Assembly: GCA_009930275.1 (NCBI GenBank)
Contig: RZYP01000109.1
Location: forward strand, 1 to 6,813
DNA: 6,813 bases
DNA from: Negativicutes bacterium
GTDB taxonomy: Bacteria; Bacillota_C; Negativicutes; Acidaminococcales; Acidaminococcaceae
Direction of reading: 5' to 3'
Part shown: positions 4,001 through 6,813 of the stretch, in pieces
How positions within the stretch are numbered: position 1 is the first letter of the stretch
How the letters are laid out: each line of letters begins with the position of its first letter
Notes under the pieces: generated by a model
What the model was told of the DNA's origin: nothing
Seen by the model: only the letters and a program-made list of their open reading frames with translations
The model's database searches: none
Made by a program: the position numbers and the translations under genes

Positions 4001-6813
4001 GAGTCAGATGCTATCGCCGTTCGTGTTTTACCAAACTTAGAACACGATAGTATTGAGGTTTGGTATCAAAAGCAGGGCTATCAAGGCTCACCTCAAAGTT
4101 TAACTGTTGATGGCTATGAAGCAATTCGAGATGGTCGAACGGTTTTTGTAAATGCAGCTAATGTTGATCTGGCAAGTAAGAAGATTTATACCAATGTTTA
4201 TCTAATTTCTTATAATCAAGAATCAGAAGATAAAACTCAAGATATTTTAGGGCAACTTATTTCCCATTGGAAATTTAATAGTAATCTTCCTCAAAAAGGA
4301 TTTTGCTCTATCGCCTCTTTAAGTTGCACTAAGCCAGATGATTGTCCTAGCGGTTTTATTTGCGCCAATAATCAAGACCAGCCTAATTATGGTAAATGTG
4401 TTTTATCGGAACCAACTGAATGTTTAATAGATAGTGATTGTCCTCTAAACTCTTATTGTGATAGTTTTAAGGCTGGTTTAATTCGTGATATTAGTCGTTT
4501 AGGGAAGTTAAGTCAGATTGAGGGTAAGCTAGAAATCTACAAAGAGAGAGAGGGGGCTTATCCTGATTTAAGTGCTGGTTCTTATTTGCCAGGAACAACT
4601 ATTTCTGTTTGGCCAAGCTGGACTGATAGTTTCAGGGAACCGTTAGGTCTTAATGATTTGGCGGTTGATCCGGTCAACTCTTTGGGCACTTGCCCGGGCT
4701 TTGAGGCAGAAACTTGCTGGAATCCGCAGACAAAAAAGTTTTTTGATTCGAGCTTAATTCTTCCTGCTGGAAGTTACGCTATGATTTATCGTGCTACTCC
4801 CGGGGGAACATCTTTTAATCTTTGTGCTACTTTTGAAAGCCCGCTTTTGGGTTATGACACAGCCAGCACTTTATTATCTGCAAAAAATTGTGCCTCTCGA
4901 GGCGGCTATCAAGGGGGGGTGGTCAATCAGCCTCCTTATTTAGTTAGCTCCTTTCTTAAAGGTGAGGCTAATAAAGAATTTAATGGTTATTTAAAGGTTC
5001 GTGATCCAGAGGGAGACCTTGTTTCTTGGCGTTTAACACCAGCGTCTAATTTTTCTACTTGGAGTGGAGTTCCAATTTTAGAAGCGACTGGCGATCCTTC
5101 ACAGAAAAAAGTTTATGCTTCTTTGGCTGGTGATCAAGGAACTTATCCAATGATTTTAAATTTAGCTGATGCTCGGGGGGGCGTAAATGCAGTTCCGATT
5201 AATTTAGAAATTTATGATGTCTTTAAAATATCTATTGAAGCAGAAAATGTTAATTTTAATTCTTTTCAAGGGGGAAGTTTGCAATACAGTTTTTTTATAA
5301 ATAGTAGTGATCCCAATTTAGATTTTAATCTTAGTTCTACTAATTCAGCTTTAAACAGCGGTCTTTCTCAAGCTGCTTCTCAGGCTACTATTACTAATAT
5401 TACAGCTAATCGTAAGCAAATTTCCCTGCGAATCCCTCTAAGTCAGGCTTTAAGCGGAGAGCAAATAGTTAGAATTTCTGCGAGCGATACTTCCGGATCT
5501 GATGTTGAGACGGTAGTTTTTAATTTTATCCGTGATGCGCTTACCTTTAATTTCTCTTGTGCCAATGACGCGCGCTTAAATAAACCCTATCAGATTGATG
5601 GTTCTGCTTGTCTTTTGGGGGCGCTTAGTCAAGGTGTACGGACTATTAACTATCAAGTAAGCGCCAATCCCTTTAATTTTGTAATTGAAAATTCAGGTGG
5701 AAATGCTTTTTTAAAGTCTACTGCTGTAAAAAGTGGGAACACAAGCCTTCCTAATACTCCAACTACTACTCTTCTTAAATTGACAGCAATTGATAGTTTT
5801 GGGGAGTCTGTTCAGAAGAATTTAGCTTTAAGAATAAATACTTATTGTGGTGATGGTATTAAACAACAACCAAATACAGAGGGGCGCGGCGGTCCAAAAA
5901 ATAATGGTTTAGAACAATGCGATGGTTTAGATGGTTTAGTGCCAAAAGGGGAAATTAGTAATTCTTCTTCTCAGCAATATGCCTGTACGACTCCTCCGGG
6001 AGCAAGCACTCCTTTTCCAATAAATAGTGGCGAGCATTGTGTTTTTAAAGCTCCCCAAGATGGTGGTGGCTATTGTGGGGATGGTTTTTGTCAAGTATCT
6101 AGCGGAGGTGTTTTAAGAGAAAATTGTACTAATTGTCCTCAGGATTGTGGGGCTTGTGAATGTACGCGTCAATGTACGGGTAGAATTTGTGGCCCTGATG
6201 CTTGTGGAGGAACTTGTGGCACATGTGCTTCTGGTGAAACTTGCAATTCTCTTGGCTTGTGTGAAGAGGATTGTTCTCCTAACTGTTCTGGAAGACAGTG
6301 TGGCAGTGATAATTGTGGAGGCACCTGCGGAACTTGCGCTTTTGATGAAATTTGCAATGCCGGTCTTTGTGAAAAGAAGATCTGTGTCCCTAATTGCTCA
6401 GGAAGGGAGTGCGGTCCTGATGGTTGCGGAGAAGATTGCGGCACCTGTCCTTCTGGCGAGATTTGTAATGCTGGTCTTTGTGAAAAAGATGATGAGATAA
6501 TATGTATCCCTAATTGCTCAGGAAGAGAGTGCGGTTCCGATGGTTGTGGCGGTACCTGCGGCACTTGTGTTTTTGGTGAAACCTGTAATGCCTCTGGTGT
6601 CTGTGAAAAAACTACTTGCGTTCCTCAATGTTCAGGAAAACAGTGTGGCGCCGATGGTTGCGGAGGAGCTTGTGGAACCTGTGCTTCTGATGAAACCTGC
6701 AATGCCGGTTTGTGTGAAAAAAATGTTTGTGTCCCTAATTGCTCAGGAAGGCAGTGTGGCGCCGATGGTTGCGGAGGAGCTTGTGGAACCTGTGCTTCTG
6801 ATGAAACCTGCAA
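3899..6813 (+). CDS. Secreted multidomain protein with pseudopilin-like domain and C-terminal tandem 8-Cys repeats (3'-truncated)
   Basis: The frame is open from ATG 3899 to the window end (971 full codons, no stop). This start is chosen because an in-frame TAA lies 15 bases upstream at 3884-3886 and the ATG gives a complete signal peptide. Architecture: signal peptide 1-34; conserved N-terminal block about 39-135 with G-S-P-Q-S-L and Y-E-A-I-R-D-G-R-T-V-F-V-N-A-A-N; Cys knot about 136-192; pseudopilin-like segment about 196-340; three beta-sandwich-like segments about 343-648; CGDG-type Cys motifs 650-753; 8-Cys repeats from 755 onward. The N-terminal block and its linkage to the pseudopilin-like part match what I recall of conserved Patescibacteria hypothetical proteins. 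The product is exported; whether it is cell-bound cannot be seen because the C-terminus is missing. Molecular function is unknown. It follows the first gene by 29 bp, so joint expression is likely. Confidence 0.9.
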   Translation, partial: MSSLIRRFKRPLIISSLLLSAALVILLALPGQAAESDAIAVRVLPNLEHDSIEVWYQKQGYQGSPQSLTVDGYEAIRDGRTVFVNAANVDLASKKIYTNVYLISYNQESEDKTQDILGQLISHWKFNSNLPQKGFCSIASLSCTKPDDCPSGFICANNQDQPNYGKCVLSEPTECLIDSDCPLNSYCDSFKAGLIRDISRLGKLSQIEGKLEIYKEREGAYPDLSAGSYLPGTTISVWPSWTDSFREPLGLNDLAVDPVNSLGTCPGFEAETCWNPQTKKFFDSSLILPAGSYAMIYRATPGGTSFNLCATFESPLLGYDTASTLLSAKNCASRGGYQGGVVNQPPYLVSSFLKGEANKEFNGYLKVRDPEGDLVSWRLTPASNFSTWSGVPILEATGDPSQKKVYASLAGDQGTYPMILNLADARGGVNAVPINLEIYDVFKISIEAENVNFNSFQGGSLQYSFFINSSDPNLDFNLSSTNSALNSGLSQAASQATITNITANRKQISLRIPLSQALSGEQIVRISASDTSGSDVETVVFNFIRDALTFNFSCANDARLNKPYQIDGSACLLGALSQGVRTINYQVSANPFNFVIENSGGNAFLKSTAVKSGNTSLPNTPTTTLLKLTAIDSFGESVQKNLALRINTYCGDGIKQQPNTEGRGGPKNNGLEQCDGLDGLVPKGEISNSSSQQYACTTPPGASTPFPINSGEHCVFKAPQDGGGYCGDGFCQVSSGGVLRENCTNCPQDCGACECTRQCTGRICGPDACGGTCGTCASGETCNSLGLCEEDCSPNCSGRQCGSDNCGGTCGTCAFDEICNAGLCEKKICVPNCSGRECGPDGCGEDCGTCPSGEICNAGLCEKDDEIICIPNCSGRECGSDGCGGTCGTCVFGETCNASGVCEKTTCVPQCSGKQCGADGCGGACGTCASDETCNAGLCEKNVCVPNCSGRQCGADGCGGACGTCASDETC
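4010..4300 (+). other. Conserved N-terminal block of gene 2 (VWYQKQGYQGSPQSL / DGYEAIRDGRTV)
   Basis: Residues about 38-134 begin A-V-R-V-L-P-N and include E-V-W-Y-Q-K-Q-G-Y-Q-G-S-P-Q-S-L, then D-G-Y-E-A-I-R-D-G-R-T-V-F-V-N-A-A-N, and Y-T-N-V-Y-L-I-S-Y-N-Q before a conserved-looking I-S-H-W-K-F-N. I remember nearly the same wording in many Patescibacteria hypothetical proteins. No Pfam family name comes to mind. It contains no cysteine, unlike the rest of the protein, and looks like an alpha/beta fold. Confidence 0.5.
4484..4918 (+). other. Pseudopilin/type IV pilin-like globular segment lacking its N-terminal helix
   Basis: Residues about 196-340 follow the order seen in globular parts of GspG/pilin-like proteins. 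A helix R-D-I-S-R-L-G-K-L-S-Q-I-E-G-K-L-E-I-Y is followed by E-G-A-Y-P-D-L. Next come a W-P-S-W region, L-A-V-D-P-V-N (the pseudopilin P-x-D-P-x-N-type turn), a T-C-W-N-P strand with K-K-F-F, and closing strands Y-A-M-I-Y-R-A and N-L-C-A-T-F-E-S. The prepilin cleavage site and hydrophobic helix are absent; the segment sits inside a longer secreted chain after a Cys knot. The call is by pattern only, without structure prediction. Confidence 0.5.
4922..5845 (+). other. Three beta-sandwich (cadherin/Ig-like) segments of gene 2
   Basis: Segment 1 (residues 343-441) opens N-Q-P-P-Y-L, then V-R-D-P-E-G-D-L-V-S-W-R-L and G-D-Q-G-T-Y-P-M-I-L-N-L-A-D-A-R-G-G, which is the pattern of cadherin-like Ig folds in bacterial surface proteins. 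Segment 2 (about 442-546) has I-S-A-S-D-T-S-G-S-D near its end. Segment 3 (about 547-648) has L-K-L-T-A-I-D-S-F-G-E-S and two Cys that could pair. Segments 2 and 3 are weaker and called on strand alternation and the closing A-x-D-x-x-G motif. Confidence 0.5.
5846..6157 (+). other. CGDG-type cysteine motifs (DUF4215/myxococcal-Cys-like)
   Basis: Residues 650-676 read C-G-D-G-I-K-Q-Q-P-N, then G-L-E-Q-C-D-G, which matches the CGDG..E-x-C-D pattern of DUF4215-like Cys-rich repeats. Residues 726-753 read C-G-D-G-F-C, then E-N-C-T-N-C-P-Q-D-C-G-A-C, a second common secreted-protein motif. They bridge the beta-sandwich part to the tandem Cys array. Confidence 0.6.
6161..6813 (+). repeat. Tandem array of about 37-residue 8-cysteine repeats (5 full units plus a partial sixth)
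   Basis: Units begin at 6161, 6272, 6383, 6503, 6617 and 6728, with periods of 111, 111, 120, 114 and 111 bp; the sixth is cut by the window end. Consensus spacing is C-x3-C-x4-C-x4-C-x3-C-x2-C-x5-C-x4/5-C-x3-7, with invariant G-[RK]-x-C-G-x-D-x-C-G and C-G-T-C. There are 47 Cys in residues 755-971, about 22%. The form C-x-P-x-C-x-G-R-x-C-G-x-D-G-C-G-G-x-C-G-x-C is known from secreted proteins of myxobacteria and other bacteria, generally without defined function. Units keep whole-codon lengths, so the array can change in number without breaking the frame. Confidence 0.9.
6641..6813 (+). repeat. 62-bp exact direct repeat between array units 5 and 6
   Basis: Bases 6641-6702 and 6752-6813 are identical over 62 bp with an offset of 111 bp, and the match is stopped only by the window end. 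Earlier units differ at many synonymous sites. This marks units 5 and 6 as a recent duplication or gene conversion, and shows the true length of identity cannot be seen here. Confidence 0.9.

Noticed and set aside
6147..6500. 117-codon + strand frame with hydrophobic V/L/A-rich product
   Set aside because: It lies wholly within gene 2 in another frame. TGT and TGC codons read one base later give V/L/A-rich text, so the hydrophobicity is an artefact.
6169..6813. Proline-rich open frames on the - strand (6169-6564 and 6625-6813)
   Set aside because: They are the reverse complement of the Cys/Gly repeat array, and their P-Q-x-P-P-Q periodicity follows directly from it. The + frame has signal peptide, domains and a conserved cysteine pattern.
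6161..6813. CRISPR array as an explanation for the regular repeats
   Set aside because: The repeats are 111-120 bp long, contiguous without unique spacers, protein-coding, and diverge mostly at synonymous or variable codons.

Overview
The window holds two large protein-coding genes in a row on the + strand, separated by 29 bp. Both are cut by the window edges: the first lacks its 5' end and the second its 3' end. No RNA gene, transposase, CRISPR array or metabolic gene is visible. Both encode extracellular, multidomain, very cysteine-rich proteins. The DNA is AT-leaning, with many TTA, GTT and AAT codons. Neither reading frame contains an in-frame TGA, so the standard bacterial code fits and a UGA=Gly code (Gracilibacteria/Absconditabacteria) is unlikely.

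The motif set resembles what I recall from large uncharacterised surface proteins of Patescibacteria (Candidate Phyla Radiation), especially Parcubacteria-type genomes. Gene 1 shows VFLCSNPWP, FYYCRDAG..TADDLP and LKESYFF blocks before fibronectin III domains. Gene 2 shows a VRVLPN..VWYQKQGYQGSPQSL..DGYEAIRDGRTVFVNAAN block after its signal peptide. This lineage assignment comes from remembered family resemblance and was not searched.

Layout: 1-3869 is the C-terminal 1288 residues of gene 1. Its order is the end of a TIG/IPT-like domain, a 581-residue region with 76 cysteines and two kinds of internal duplication, an SbsA/Big_5-like Ig domain, a W-rich Ig-like domain with the NPWP and CRDAG blocks, and two fibronectin III domains. 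3870-3898 is an AT-rich gap with no convincing ribosome binding site. 3899-6813 is the first 971 residues of gene 2: a signal peptide, a conserved N-terminal block, a small Cys-rich knot, a segment resembling a pseudopilin globular domain without its helix, three beta-sandwich-like segments, CGDG-type Cys motifs, and a tandem array of about 37-residue, 8-cysteine repeats that runs off the window.

Both products are probably exported and stabilised by many disulfides, and the tight spacing suggests they are made together. A role at the cell surface in adhesion, host contact or pilus-associated work is an inference. The embedded pseudopilin-like fold in gene 2 and the still-duplicating Cys array at its open end are the most interesting points.
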